DNA from: Pseudoalteromonas sp. NC201
Lineage (GTDB): Bacteria; Pseudomonadota; Gammaproteobacteria; Enterobacterales; Alteromonadaceae
DNA: 64,000 bases
Direction of reading: 5' to 3'
Assembly: GCF_002850255.1 (NCBI RefSeq)
Contig: NZ_CP022522.1
Span: 1,983,125-2,047,124, forward strand
The position numbers and the translations under genes are program-made. Positions 27,707 to 37,746 of this stretch are shown here, piece after piece; position 1 is the first letter of the stretch; each line of letters starts with the position of its first letter. Below the pieces are notes generated by a model. The model worked only from the letters and a program-made list of their open reading frames with translations. It searched no databases and was not told the DNA's origin.

Positions 27707-28531
27707 CTAATGTTTGTATTTTCTTATTTGAAAGATGACCCCAAGTTTAGGGTGATCTAAGTAATGTATGTCGCCGCTATACACGCGCGTATATTGAGAC
27801 ATACGAGCAGTACGAATATCGTTACCGTCTTCGTACTTTAAATCTAAATCTGTGGTCACGTAAAGGTAATGTCTCACGTGAATTTTAATCAAGCCTTCAA
27901 GCTGCCAATGCACATGCTCTTTCGATTCTTCGATATTAAAACGCTTCGATAGTGACGAAAACTGATCGTCATTTTCTATTACACTATAACTGGATGGCGA
28001 TGCGAACTGTTTGCCAGCAATAACCTCGATATTAGGAGCACGCTTATTACTTTGTTCTGGGAATCGCCAACCAGTGTGCAACAGTGGCTTGAGCCCTTTA
28101 CGTTTTAGCTCTGCAATCTTGTTGGAAAAATTAAGCTGGGACTCATCCAACAAGTAGATAGAGTCCATGTGTTCTTGTGGCTCAACTTTTGGTGAAAGAG
28201 GCAAAGTGCCGAATTTTTCAACATAGTTTGCATCTGGATCGCAAGAGCTGGAGTGCGCGCCCGACGTTAATCCTCGAATAAAATCTTGCTCAGCAAACTG
28301 CTCACTGCCTTCCAAGCATAGTTTATAGCCGGTGGTATTAAAACCGTCGAATAATAGTGACTTGATGGTTTTTTTATTGAGCGGTTCAGGTTCAATACTA
28401 AAGTCTTCTCGCAAAGAGAAACTAGGCTCTTGCTCAAATGCTATCATTTCTACTTCAAACCAACGGGTGGCATGTGCAGACGCGCTACTTACCAAAGCCG
28501 CTAGGATGGCCAGACTTTTTATTGTTTTCAT
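27707..28531 (-). CDS. csiV: CsiV family protein
   Basis: A 274-residue exported protein. The signal peptide covers residues 1-21 (ending ASAHA), and the mature start RWFEVEMIAFEQ is typical of CsiV. CsiV of Vibrio cholerae binds peptidoglycan and helps sense D-Met or envelope conditions; whether this homologue does the same is inference. The C-terminal strand pattern (HVHWQLEGLIKIHVRHYLYV near 202-221) matches the family. Its ATG overlaps the mfd stop by four bases (ATGA), so it is translated together with the repair helicase gene. Confidence 0.8.
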   Translation of the reverse strand: MKTIKSLAILAALVSSASAHATRWFEVEMIAFEQEPSFSLREDFSIEPEPLNKKTIKSLLFDGFNTTGYKLCLEGSEQFAEQDFIRGLTSGAHSSSCDPDANYVEKFGTLPLSPKVEPQEHMDSIYLLDESQLNFSNKIAELKRKGLKPLLHTGWRFPEQSNKRAPNIEVIAGKQFASPSSYSVIENDDQFSSLSKRFNIEESKEHVHWQLEGLIKIHVRHYLYVTTDLDLKYEDGNDIRTARMSQYTRVYSGDIHYLDHPKLGVIFQIRKYKH

Positions 28532-31500
28532 GCTACAGCCTTTTTCTCAAAGTCATCAATCATCGCATTAACCAGTTTTAATCTCTCTTGGCCATTTTTT
28601 TCTTCGATCAGGAACTTCAGTTTATTCGCGCCTTCCATTCTATAGGTTGACGGGCTACTTTGTATCAATCCTATGATGAATGTTGGGTTAACTTTTGTAT
28701 GACTACTGAACTCAAAGAAGCCACCTTTGGGGTTTGCTTCGACCTTGTTAATGCCCAATTGAGTTGCCTTTAGCTTAACAGACTGCACCGCAAAAAGGTT
28801 TTTCGCCGCATCTGGAAGCAGTCCAAAACGGTCGATTAATTCGATTTGCAGCTCATCAAGTTCCGCCAGCGACTTAGTGCTTGCGATGCGTTTATACATG
28901 CTAAGACGAATATTTACATCGTGAATGTAATCGTCCGGTAGCAGTGCTGGGAACTTAAGATCAACCTCACTTTGCTGCTGAAGTAGGTTATCGAGTGTTG
29001 GCTCTTTGCCATTTTTTAAGGCTTCAACTGCTTGTTCTAGCATTTCCATATACAGCGTGAAGCCAACGGTTTGAATTTGACCGCTTTGGTCATCTCCCAG
29101 TAGCTCACCCGCACCACGGATCTCTAAATCGTGGGTGGCAAGGGCAAAGCCCGCGCCTAAGTCTTCGAGTTGTTCTATGGCTTGTAAGCGCTTGACCGCG
29201 TCTTTAGTTAAGGCTTGGCTATTCTTCGTGAGTAGGTATGCGTATGCTTGGTGATGGCTTCGTCCTACACGGCCGCGAAGCTGATGTAATTGTGCCAATC
29301 CGAGTTTATCGGCCCAATCCATAATGATGGTATTAGCAGAGGGTATATCGATACCGGTTTCAATAATGGTTGTACATACAAGCACGTTATACTTTTGGTG
29401 ATAGAATTCACCCATCAAGTGCTCAAGTTCTTTTTCACGCATTTGCCCGTGGGCAGTAGTAACGTTAGCTTCTGGCACGAGTGCCGAGATATCAGCGGTG
29501 ACCTTATCTATCGTCTCGACGTTATTGTGGAGGAAGTAAACCTGTCCACCGCGCTTTATTTCACGCAGAATTGCTTCGCGAATAAGCTCGTCGTTGCGCT
29601 CTCGTACAAAAGTCTTTACCGCTAATCGTTTGGCTGGAGGTGTTGCAATAATAGAGAGATCACGCATACCACTCATCGCCATATTCAGCGTACGCGGGAT
29701 TGGGGTTGCGGTCAGGGTAAGAATGTCGACATCTGCTCTTAGCTGCTTAATCTTTTCTTTTTGTCTCACACCGAAGCGGTGTTCTTCGTCGACAATCAGC
29801 AGACCTAAATCGGCGAACTTGATGTTTTCTTGAATAAGCTTATGGGTGCCTATCACAATATCAATTTTGCCTTCTTCAAGTTTTTGTAACGTCTCTTTTT
29901 GTTCTTTCGCTGAGTTAAAGCGCGAAAGCACACCGACTTCAACTGGCAGATCGGCAAAACGGTCTTTAAAGTTCTCAAAGTGTTGTTGGGCAAGTAGCGT
30001 AGTTGGCACTAAGACGGCCACTTGTTTGCTATCGTTGACGGCAACAAACGCAGCACGCATGGCCACTTCGGTTTTACCAAAGCCAACATCGCCACAAACA
30101 AGTCTGTCCATCGCTAGGCTTGATTGCATGTCCGCAAGTACGGCTGTAATTGCATTGCGTTGATCGTCTGTCTCTTCAAATGGGAAGCTATCGGAAAAGT
30201 CTCGATAGGCACTCGCATCTAGCTTAAATGCATAACCCGGTTTACTTTGACGTTTTGCGTATATGTCTAGGAGTTCAGCAGCAACATCTCTGACTTTTTC
30301 AGCCGCTTTGCGTTTTGCTTTTTCCCACGCGTCATTACCCAGTTTATGAAGTGGTGCAGAAGCTTCTTCACCTCCAGAGTAACGACTGAGCATATGGAGT
30401 GAAGAGACAGGCACATAAAGTTTAGCGTCATTGGCATAGATGATCGTCACAAACTCGGTAGCAATACCCGCTGCATCTATGGTTTCTAGCCCTAAATAGC
30501 GACCTACACCATGATCTAAATGAACAATAGGTTGACCTTCTTTTAACTCAGCGAGGTTTCGGATCAGCGCATCTTGCCCTTGCTCGTATTTATGTTTGCG
30601 GCGGCGTTTTTGGGAGATTTTAACACCTAACAGTTCTTGCTCGGTGATGATAGACAGCGATTTTTTATCCAGTAGTTTCACACTGGTAGCGAGTGGAGTG
30701 ACGACCACACCAACATCTGAGTCGCTAGATACAAATTCTGCAATGCGCTTATAAGGCTTAAGCTTTAGCCCTGTTGGTTTTAATAAGGTAAGCAGTGACT
30801 CTCGTCGGCCCTCTGATTCAACACTGAATAACACGCGAGACTTTTGTTTTTTCTCAGCAGCGATGTAATCGAGGATTTTTTGATATGGATTAGCTTGTTT
30901 ATGCTCAATGCGAACATCGTCGATTAATTCAGCTGCGACATTGCTATTGCCCCCTTTGGTCCCCAGCATCGCTTGACTAAGCTTTATTCGAGAGAAGCCG
31001 TTAAGGCCTTCAAACAAGGTCTCTATTGGCTGATATAGCTTGGCTGGTGAAAGTAGCGGACGAAGTGGGTCAACCCGGCGACTTTCGTAGCGTTTAGATA
31101 CGTCTTGCCAAAAGGTTTGCGCCGCAGATTCAATGTCGCCAAAAGGCATAAATACGGTATCTTCAGGCAAATAGTCAAACACCGTCGCTAACGAATCGAA
31201 AAAGAGCGGCAAATAATACTCTATACCCGCAGGCCAGTTTCCTTTACTAACCTGCATATAGATGCTGTCTTTTTCACTACTTGCGCCAAACGCTTCACGG
31301 TAATTAATTCTAAATCGTTCAATGTCTTCTGCATTGGTTGGGAATTCGTGTGCCGGTAATAAATCGATAGCATCAATCTCATCGTTTGAGCGTTGGCTTT
31401 CGATATCAAAATGACGAATTGAGTCTAACTCATCGTCAAAGAAATCTAGTCTAAAGGGGAGTGGGCTACCCATGGGGTATAAATCGATAATGGAGCCTCG

Positions 31501-32001
31501 AACAGCAAACTCACCATGTTCCATTACCTGCTGAACATGACGATAACCCGCTTGAGTTAAGGTATCACGCAAGCTTTGTGCGTCTACTGTGTCACCTTTT
31601 TTTACCTGAAGACTCATGCCGTGGATAAAGCTAGGTGGTGCGGTACGTAGCATAAGGGTTGAAACAGGAATGATGAGTACGGATTGCTTTTCCTGTTTGA
31701 GTGTATTTAGCGTCGCAAGACGCTGAGAAATAATATCTTGATGTGGTGAAAAGTGATCATAGGGTAATGTTTCCCAGTCAGGAAACATCATGACTGGCGT
31801 ATCTTTTAAAAGATACGCCAGTTCATGCTCAAGGCGAAGTGCAGAGGGGGTGTCGGGGGTGACGAGTACAACTAAGTTGTCATGTTGTTGGATGTGCTCA
31901 CTCAAACACAGTGATAAGCTACTGCCAACCAAATTACCCCACGAAATTTTATCCTTGTTTGATTTTACCCAAGGTAAATTGTTCCATTGCACATTCGCCA
32001 T
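28528..32001 (-). CDS. mfd: transcription-repair coupling factor Mfd
   Basis: A 1157-residue ATPase that displaces RNA polymerase stalled at DNA lesions and recruits UvrA. The order is UvrB-like domains (about 1-350), the RNA polymerase interaction domain near 480-560 (GQPIVHLDHGVGRYLGLETI), then the superfamily 2 helicase with Walker A GDVGFGKTEVAMR near 640, DEEH box LLIVDEEHRFG near 735, and motif VI QLRGRVGRSHHQAYAYLL near 900, and the TRCF C-terminal domain. Length is standard (E. coli 1148). It is downstream of aguB by 16 bases, and its stop overlaps csiV. Confidence 0.97.
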   Translation of the reverse strand: MANVQWNNLPWVKSNKDKISWGNLVGSSLSLCLSEHIQQHDNLVVLVTPDTPSALRLEHELAYLLKDTPVMMFPDWETLPYDHFSPHQDIISQRLATLNTLKQEKQSVLIIPVSTLMLRTAPPSFIHGMSLQVKKGDTVDAQSLRDTLTQAGYRHVQQVMEHGEFAVRGSIIDLYPMGSPLPFRLDFFDDELDSIRHFDIESQRSNDEIDAIDLLPAHEFPTNAEDIERFRINYREAFGASSEKDSIYMQVSKGNWPAGIEYYLPLFFDSLATVFDYLPEDTVFMPFGDIESAAQTFWQDVSKRYESRRVDPLRPLLSPAKLYQPIETLFEGLNGFSRIKLSQAMLGTKGGNSNVAAELIDDVRIEHKQANPYQKILDYIAAEKKQKSRVLFSVESEGRRESLLTLLKPTGLKLKPYKRIAEFVSSDSDVGVVVTPLATSVKLLDKKSLSIITEQELLGVKISQKRRRKHKYEQGQDALIRNLAELKEGQPIVHLDHGVGRYLGLETIDAAGIATEFVTIIYANDAKLYVPVSSLHMLSRYSGGEEASAPLHKLGNDAWEKAKRKAAEKVRDVAAELLDIYAKRQSKPGYAFKLDASAYRDFSDSFPFEETDDQRNAITAVLADMQSSLAMDRLVCGDVGFGKTEVAMRAAFVAVNDSKQVAVLVPTTLLAQQHFENFKDRFADLPVEVGVLSRFNSAKEQKETLQKLEEGKIDIVIGTHKLIQENIKFADLGLLIVDEEHRFGVRQKEKIKQLRADVDILTLTATPIPRTLNMAMSGMRDLSIIATPPAKRLAVKTFVRERNDELIREAILREIKRGGQVYFLHNNVETIDKVTADISALVPEANVTTAHGQMREKELEHLMGEFYHQKYNVLVCTTIIETGIDIPSANTIIMDWADKLGLAQLHQLRGRVGRSHHQAYAYLLTKNSQALTKDAVKRLQAIEQLEDLGAGFALATHDLEIRGAGELLGDDQSGQIQTVGFTLYMEMLEQAVEALKNGKEPTLDNLLQQQSEVDLKFPALLPDDYIHDVNIRLSMYKRIASTKSLAELDELQIELIDRFGLLPDAAKNLFAVQSVKLKATQLGINKVEANPKGGFFEFSSHTKVNPTFIIGLIQSSPSTYRMEGANKLKFLIEEKNGQERLKLVNAMIDDFEKKAVA

Positions 32002-32017
32002 TGATTACTCCTATTTA

Positions 32018-32908
32018 TTAATCGCGATAAATTTTGCAAAGATCCTGATAGTGATCGATTCGTCTGTCTCTTAAATACGGCCAGATGCGACGAACGGATT
32101 CACTGCGTGCAAGATCAACATCAACAACCGAGATTTCCTCAGCTTCTTCAGATGCATGCAATAACATTTCACCTTGCGGACCGGTAACAAAAGAATTGCC
32201 CCAGAATTGAATACCTTCACTTTGACCCGAAGGATCTGATTCATGGCCAACACGGTTAACGCTAATCACAGGTACTCCGTTAGAAACTGCATGTGCACGC
32301 TGCGCAATTATCCAAGCATCTCGTTGACGGATTTGCTCTGCTTTGTCATCGCGAGGATCCCAGCCAATTGCCGTTGGGTAAATTAAAAACTCAGCGCCTG
32401 CCATCGCCATCAGACGCGCACCTTCTGGGAACCATTGATCCCAACACACCAGTACGCCTAATTTGCCAACAGAAGTCTGAATTGGAGTAAAGCCCATGTC
32501 GCCAGGGGTGAAGTAAAACTTTTCATAAAAACCTGGGTCATCGGGAATGTGCATTTTACGGTATTTGCCGGCAATCGTACCGTCAGACTCAAGTACAACA
32601 GCGGTGTTGTGATAAAGCCCTGTTGCACGCTTTTCAAATAACGACGCAACGATGACAACATTAAGCTCTTTTGCAAGTGCGCCTAGTGAGTCTGTGCTTG
32701 GGCCTGGAATGGTTTCCGCTAAGTCGAAGAGAGCGGTGTCTTCAGTCTGGCAAAAATACAAGCTGCGGTGCAATTCTTGTAGCACGATAAGCTTAGCACC
32801 CTGACTAACGGCTTTTCGGATACCGTCACAGGTTTTCGCAAAGTTATTTACGAGATCTGTAGAGTTACTATGTTGAACAATACCAACTTTGATGTTTTTT
32901 TCAGTCAT
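32018..32908 (-). CDS. aguB: N-carbamoylputrescine amidase
   Basis: A 296-residue nitrilase-superfamily enzyme hydrolysing N-carbamoylputrescine to putrescine, CO2 and ammonia. The Glu-Lys-Cys triad is seen in LQELHRSLYFC (Glu near 45), KYRKMHIPDDPGFYEKFYF (Lys near 117) and VLVCWDQWFPEGARLM (Cys near 151). It forms the agmatine route to putrescine with aguA, which lies five bases upstream in the same direction. Strong similarity to plant and Pseudomonas AguB is visible over the whole length. Confidence 0.94.
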   Translation of the reverse strand: MTEKNIKVGIVQHSNSTDLVNNFAKTCDGIRKAVSQGAKLIVLQELHRSLYFCQTEDTALFDLAETIPGPSTDSLGALAKELNVVIVASLFEKRATGLYHNTAVVLESDGTIAGKYRKMHIPDDPGFYEKFYFTPGDMGFTPIQTSVGKLGVLVCWDQWFPEGARLMAMAGAEFLIYPTAIGWDPRDDKAEQIRQRDAWIIAQRAHAVSNGVPVISVNRVGHESDPSGQSEGIQFWGNSFVTGPQGEMLLHASEEAEEISVVDVDLARSESVRRIWPYLRDRRIDHYQDLCKIYRD

Positions 32909-32913
32909 GGTAC

Positions 32914-33951
32914 TTACCTTAAAAAACCTTTTGGTAACTGCATCGTAATACAGTGCAGGCTACCGAATTGATGGATGATTGGTAGGCAGTTAACGCCAAT
33001 TACCGTTCTTTCTGGGTGGGCAAGAGAGACTTTGTCTAGCGCTTCTTGATCTTTGTCATCGCCATAGATAGGTACTAACACCGTTTTATTCAAGATCAGA
33101 TAGTTTGCATAGGTGGCAGGTAATCTCTCACCCTCATTATCAAACTTAGCACTAGGCCAAGGTAAACTAATCAAACGGTATGGAGCGCCATTTGGGGTGC
33201 GGAATGTGCGTAGCTGCTGTTCCATTTTATTGAGGGCATCATAGTGCTCGTCTAATTTGTCATCGCACTTAACATATACCAAGGTGTTATCCGGTGCAAA
33301 ACGCACTAAAGTGTCGATATGACTGTCAGTATCATCACCGGCTAAGTATCCATGATCTACCCACAAGAATGACTCAGCACCCAATTCTTTTTGCAACAAT
33401 AGTTCTAATTCGGTTTTACTTAGATGTGGATTGCGATTTTGGTTCAACAGACACTCTGAAGTGGTCAATAAGACATTGGACTCGTTAATCTCAATACCGC
33501 CGCCTTCAAGTACCACGTTGACCTGTTCAAAGGTACAGTTTGGGTTGAGGACCTGTTTGGCAAGCTGCTGATTGATCTTATTGTCTAAATCCGCAGCAAA
33601 CTTGTTACCCCAACCTGTAAAGGTGAAATCTTTGATACATAGATTTCCTGTACTTGTTTGCGTCGTAAGTGGACCGTGGTCACGGGCCCATGTGTCATTA
33701 CAAGGCGTAACAACAAAGTGACACTTAGCTAAGCTAACCTCAGCTGTGCTGAGTAAGTTTTCGATATGCTGTTTTAGCGCTTCATTATGCGCCACGATAA
33801 CGACTTCTTGAACTTGGGTAATATGTTGGCAAAGTGCAACGTACACAGGTTCAACGTCACTGAGAATGTCGCTCCAATCGGTATCAGAATGCGGCCAAGT
33901 AAGCATGATTGCATCTTGTGGTGCCCATTCTGGGAGTAAAGTAAAACTCAT
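32914..33951 (-). CDS. aguA: agmatine deiminase
   Basis: A 345-residue enzyme of the guanidino-modifying pentein fold that converts agmatine to N-carbamoylputrescine and ammonia. The catalytic Cys is in FGSLHCITMQLP near residue 337; earlier active-site regions are WARDHGPL near 88, LEGGGIEINESNVLLTTSEC near 148 and DDTDSHIDTLVRFAP near 205. It is the first gene of a run aguA-aguB-mfd-csiV-lipoprotein transcribed on the minus strand. Its product feeds AguB. Confidence 0.93.
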   Translation of the reverse strand: MSFTLLPEWAPQDAIMLTWPHSDTDWSDILSDVEPVYVALCQHITQVQEVVIVAHNEALKQHIENLLSTAEVSLAKCHFVVTPCNDTWARDHGPLTTQTSTGNLCIKDFTFTGWGNKFAADLDNKINQQLAKQVLNPNCTFEQVNVVLEGGGIEINESNVLLTTSECLLNQNRNPHLSKTELELLLQKELGAESFLWVDHGYLAGDDTDSHIDTLVRFAPDNTLVYVKCDDKLDEHYDALNKMEQQLRTFRTPNGAPYRLISLPWPSAKFDNEGERLPATYANYLILNKTVLVPIYGDDKDQEALDKVSLAHPERTVIGVNCLPIIHQFGSLHCITMQLPKGFLR

Positions 33952-34041
33952 TAAATCATCACCATATAATAATAAGCCTATAGTTTATCATTAACCTCAG
34001 GTGTGTCAGTAAGTTTTATGAAGATAATTGAGCATTTAAAG

Positions 34042-34067
34042 AAGGCACCTAATGCGTTAAATGCCTT
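34042..34067 (-). terminator. possible terminator overlapping stop of PilZ-like gene
   Basis: AAGGCA and TGCCTT arms enclose a 14-base loop; on the minus strand CTTTAAA follows. The stem overlaps the stop codon, so it is a weak candidate. Confidence 0.35.
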
Positions 34068-34632
34068 ATTGGTCTTTTTGCTGCTTTAGCTTAAGTTGTC
34101 TGGTCTGGGCGTGTAAGCTCGCCCGTACGAGCAACTCTTGATCCGCTTCTCTAATAGCGGTAAAGGCGAGAGTGAATTTACCATCTTGCTTGGCAATGAC
34201 TTCTGAGTAGCAAAAGATAGCACTGGCTTCATTGCGCAAAAATATTTTAGTTCGCAATGATTGTCCGACCTCATAATCTGCTTCTAACGTTGCGGTCAGG
34301 CCGCCACCGCCGTAGCTGTCACAAAATAGATGACTGTCGTCAGGTTCTTCAGTTGCGAGAATGTGGCTGATAATTAAATCAATCTTACGTGATTGCGCCT
34401 GCAAATAAGCTGCTAACTCATTGGCAATATCACCCAGATTACGAAGTGGTCGCAGGGCATTAAGATCTAACTCATTAATTTCGTTCGCGAGCTTAAATAG
34501 CGGCGGAATTGCAGCTTCTAATTGATATTCGTTCTCTGGAACCATATTGTCATCAACCGGATAGAGGTTGATCTGAACCTGTTCAGCTATCTGAAAATAC
34601 TGTTCAAATAATTCCTGCAAATTCGCTTTCAT
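34066..34632 (-). CDS. PilZ-domain-like protein (putative c-di-GMP effector)
   Basis: A 188-residue soluble protein. Its helical first half (FEQYFQIAEQVQINLYPVDD, then LDLNALRPLRNLGDIANELA near 55-74) is followed by a segment AQSRKIDLIISHILATEE and a beta-rich C-terminal half with YGGGGLTATL near 108-117 and IFLRNEASAIFCYSEVIA. Proteins of this form in Shewanella and Pseudoalteromonas are, to my recollection, annotated as PilZ domain. The RxxxR and D/NxSxxG c-di-GMP motifs are not canonical here (CDSYGGGG), so nucleotide binding is uncertain. It stands between aguA and the chemoreceptor gene, all on the minus strand. Confidence 0.5.
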   Translation of the reverse strand: MKANLQELFEQYFQIAEQVQINLYPVDDNMVPENEYQLEAAIPPLFKLANEINELDLNALRPLRNLGDIANELAAYLQAQSRKIDLIISHILATEEPDDSHLFCDSYGGGGLTATLEADYEVGQSLRTKIFLRNEASAIFCYSEVIAKQDGKFTLAFTAIREADQELLVRASLHAQTRQLKLKQQKDQ

Positions 34633-34698
34633 GTTTTATCTCTTGGCATCGCGCCGCTTTACAACTGTCTCTATAGTAACGGTTTAGTTTACCGATAA

Positions 34699-36594
34699 TC
34701 AAACCTTGAATTGCTCTAGTAGTTGTTCTTGGGTTGTTATCTTTTCTACTTGAGACTGCATGGTGGCATCAACGCTCTTAGCTTCGCTATACACCGACTC
34801 GGAAATACCACGAATTGATGAGCTACTGCTATTCACGTTATTTACAATGTCATTTTGCTCATTCAGCATATCAGCAATACGAGAGTTCAAATCGACAATG
34901 TGGCGAATGGCGCTGCGCATATCTTCAAGCGCGGCTTTGGTTTGGTCTGCCTTTTCAACCGTTTTATCGACATAATGTTGGCTTTGCTTCATTACAGTGA
35001 CCGCGCTTTCAGAACCCGACTGCAGTTGACTTATCATTCCACGGATTTCAGTTGTGGCTTCTTGTGTTCTTTGTGCAAGCGATCTCACTTCATCTGCAAC
35101 GACGGCAAAGCCGCGACCAGACTCACCAGCCCTTGCGGCTTCAATGGCTGCATTGAGCGCTAGGAGGTTGGTTTGCTCGGCGATACTGTTGATAACAGAT
35201 AGTATTTGTTCAATAGCCGTAGACGAGCTTTCTAACTCAGTAACTACGGTCATTGCCGAACTGATTTGATTAGATAGCTCTTGAATTGTTTCCGTTGTTT
35301 CTGCAACGATTGTTTCTCCTTGGCGAGCAACTTGATCGGTGGTTTTAATTGCTTCAGCGGCTTCATGGGCAGATTGTGTTACTTGATGCTCAGTTGCAGA
35401 CATGTGTGTTGTTGCTTCATCAAGGACTTTGATACTCGCTAATTGCTCTTGAATGGAAAGTTTGGCTTTATTTGCGACCTTAGATGTTTGTTGAGCATCG
35501 TTTAATACCTCATGGCCTAAACCTTGAATATTCGCTATCAAAGACTGTAAGCTGCTGGTAAAGGCATTAAAATTTTGCGCCAGTGCTGCAAATTCGGGTT
35601 CATGCTCGGTATTTAATCGTACGGTTAAGTCTGCATTACCACGTGCGATAGCAGCCATGGCAGTGTTGATTTCATCGAGTGGCTTTAATAATAAACTAAT
35701 CACAAAAGAAAGTAGCACAGTCGCGAGTGCCACAGAAATAAAGGCAAATATGGCTGCATCTCTTTGCAGTCGTGAAAGTGCAGCAAAAACGGTGTCTTCA
35801 TCCAGCATCACCCCTAAATACCAATCTAAGCCTTTGACCTCTTTAAACTGCACTAATTTGTCTTCGCCGTTAACTTCAACGTATTGGATATTTTCTGAGA
35901 TACTTATGTCACCGAGAAATGCACGAGAAGACTTACCATTTAGTTTTACATCAGGGTGTGAGATAGTCGACCCGTCTTTACTCACCATAAAGGCAAAACC
36001 CGCGTCTAGCAGGTTAAACGAGTTAATCATTTCGCCGAGTTTTGCCAAACTAACGTCGTAAAAAATTGCGCCGTTAAATTGGCCTTGTTTAAATACAGGT
36101 GTACCAATTGATACCACGATTTCGTTACTTACCGCATCAGCGTAAGGTGCTGTGATAATGAGCTTTCGTGCAGTTTTTGCGTCGGTATACCAAGGCCGCT
36201 TTCTCGGATCCCAGTTTGCACCTGGGTTCCAATTTGGATCGCTTGCTACATATTTTCCTGTTTGCTCTTCACCATAACCTATCAATAGGAAAGAGGTTGT
36301 GAGCTGTGGCTGCGAGAGAATAGGGAAGGCCGCGTCTAAGGTGTCAGTGGAAGCTACGAGGTTGGTAGCAAGAGCGGCGAGATCGGTTGCTCCTTTCATT
36401 TGCGCAGTGACAGTATTACCGATTCCCTGAATTATTTCATTCACACTTTGTTCGGTTTGCGCTTTGATTGCTGATTGCACGGAAATATATTGAATAACAG
36501 ATAAGATCAGTAATGCTGCAAGCAGCACAAGCGCAGAGACGGATACGACTTTGTGTTTAAACTTCACGGCCACACTCCAATAAGTTTGATACAT
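34699..36594 (-). CDS. methyl-accepting chemotaxis protein with dCache amino-acid sensor
   Basis: A 631-residue transmembrane chemoreceptor. TM1 is near 17-38, the periplasmic dCache domain 40-300, TM2 near 305-328, then HAMP (330-380) and the signalling hairpin with [20 protein letters not shown]. The sensor has the RPWYTD stretch, with R133, W135, Y136, D138, Y151 and D180, which correspond to amino acid contact residues described for dCache receptors such as PctA; ligands are therefore probably amino acids (inference). The frame extends 21 codons further, but ATG 36594 ([15 protein letters not shown]) is the better start. Alanine dehydrogenase and lrp lie two genes away. Confidence 0.9.
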   Translation of the reverse strand: MYQTYWSVAVKFKHKVVSVSALVLLAALLILSVIQYISVQSAIKAQTEQSVNEIIQGIGNTVTAQMKGATDLAALATNLVASTDTLDAAFPILSQPQLTTSFLLIGYGEEQTGKYVASDPNWNPGANWDPRKRPWYTDAKTARKLIITAPYADAVSNEIVVSIGTPVFKQGQFNGAIFYDVSLAKLGEMINSFNLLDAGFAFMVSKDGSTISHPDVKLNGKSSRAFLGDISISENIQYVEVNGEDKLVQFKEVKGLDWYLGVMLDEDTVFAALSRLQRDAAIFAFISVALATVLLSFVISLLLKPLDEINTAMAAIARGNADLTVRLNTEHEPEFAALAQNFNAFTSSLQSLIANIQGLGHEVLNDAQQTSKVANKAKLSIQEQLASIKVLDEATTHMSATEHQVTQSAHEAAEAIKTTDQVARQGETIVAETTETIQELSNQISSAMTVVTELESSSTAIEQILSVINSIAEQTNLLALNAAIEAARAGESGRGFAVVADEVRSLAQRTQEATTEIRGMISQLQSGSESAVTVMKQSQHYVDKTVEKADQTKAALEDMRSAIRHIVDLNSRIADMLNEQNDIVNNVNSSSSSIRGISESVYSEAKSVDATMQSQVEKITTQEQLLEQFKV

Positions 36595-36732
36595 TAAACT
36601 TATGACATTTAATAAGAAAATGCCAAACCTTCTGCACTGCATTTGAAGGTATTTCAAATTATTGCGTTTATATTAATTATCTATTCATGGCGCAATTCCT
36701 ATTCTTTAAGACTTAGAAGAGGAGAAAACATC

Positions 36733-37692
36733 ATGTACAAACCAGTTTTAACAGCGATTGCCTCGGCAATGATACTCGCTGCATGCGGTGGCGGTTCAGG
36801 TTCTGACTCAAACGACAACAACACCTCACAACCAACTCAAAAAACCACCGTAAGTGTTGGTGTTTCAGATGCTGCTGTGAATAATCTTGCAGAAGTCAAC
36901 CTTGTTGTTCAACGGCTGACATTTAGAGCATCTGGAAAAGAAGATGTGACATTTGATACCTTGGATGCGCAGGGTAATCCAATGAAGATCAATCTGCTTG
37001 AGTATGCGGGTGATGATATCTATTTGGTTGTAAACGACCAAGAGATCGATGCCGGTGATTATGAGTGGATCAGAGCCGATGTTGTAAACGGTGGTGCGGG
37101 GTCTAATTTTGATTTAACCTCTAGCGTGCGTTTTTTAGATGGTAGCCAAGCACCGCTAGCCGTAACCCGTAAAGGTAATGATGGTGTGGGTGAAATCCAA
37201 CTCAATAACTTCTCGTTAAATGAAGGTGAAAACCAAATCGTATTGGAGTTTGACTTAAATAAGGCGCTATTGAAGCGCACAAATGATGACACCGTTTATC
37301 TAAAACCAACAGCTGTCCGTTTGGAAAATCTGTTAACCAGTTTCGAGATTGAGGGTATGGTTAGCGAGTCTGTGAAAAATGCATGTATAGCAGATAACGC
37401 AGACCTAGCCCCTCTTGTCGGAGAGTACAAACATGTTGTTTATCTTTATAAAACGGATGTTGCAGTGCCAAGCGACATCAGTGATGAAGATTCAGCGCCA
37501 GTAGCAACCGCAAACTTAGATGCTGAGAGTGAATATGAGATAGCATTTATTGGTTCTGGAGACTACAAACTAGGGTATTCGTGCTTAGGTCATTTAGATG
37601 ATGCCGAAACGATAGATGCAGATTTTAGTTTGTATCAAACAAAAGACGTTACGTTGACGCAAGATACCGAAGTGAATTTTGAGACAAACTAA
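36733..37692 (+). CDS. DUF4382 lipoprotein
   Basis: A 319-residue lipoprotein: signal MYKPVLTAIASAMILAACGG with lipobox LAAC, then a Gly/Ser/Asn/Thr-rich tether (residues 17-43) and a DUF4382-type beta domain (VGVSDAAVNNLAEVNLVVQR near 45-64, RADVVNGGAGSNFDL near 112). Such proteins are common in marine Alteromonadales and Bacteroidetes, with unknown role on the outer membrane. The frame is open 30 codons upstream, but AGAGGAG sits nine bases before ATG 36733, which starts a clear signal peptide. It is divergent from the chemoreceptor gene and ends at a bidirectional terminator shared with ald. Confidence 0.82.
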   Translation: MYKPVLTAIASAMILAACGGGSGSDSNDNNTSQPTQKTTVSVGVSDAAVNNLAEVNLVVQRLTFRASGKEDVTFDTLDAQGNPMKINLLEYAGDDIYLVVNDQEIDAGDYEWIRADVVNGGAGSNFDLTSSVRFLDGSQAPLAVTRKGNDGVGEIQLNNFSLNEGENQIVLEFDLNKALLKRTNDDTVYLKPTAVRLENLLTSFEIEGMVSESVKNACIADNADLAPLVGEYKHVVYLYKTDVAVPSDISDEDSAPVATANLDAESEYEIAFIGSGDYKLGYSCLGHLDDAETIDADFSLYQTKDVTLTQDTEVNFETN

Positions 37693-37700
37693 CAGCAAAC

Positions 37701-37728
37701 AAAAAGGGCTTCAAGTGAAGCCCTTTTT
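37701..37728. terminator. bidirectional terminator between DUF4382 gene and ald
   Basis: AAAAAGGGCTTC (37701-37712) and GAAGCCCTTTTT (37717-37728) are perfect arms around AAGT; T runs occur on both strands. Confidence 0.85.
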
Positions 37729-37746
37729 ACTACTTAAAATTCAAAA

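Noticed and set aside
31221..31409. Short frames inside mfd, ftsK, cheA and other large genes
   Set aside because: They lie in other frames of clear coding regions, have no Shine-Dalgarno and match no family.
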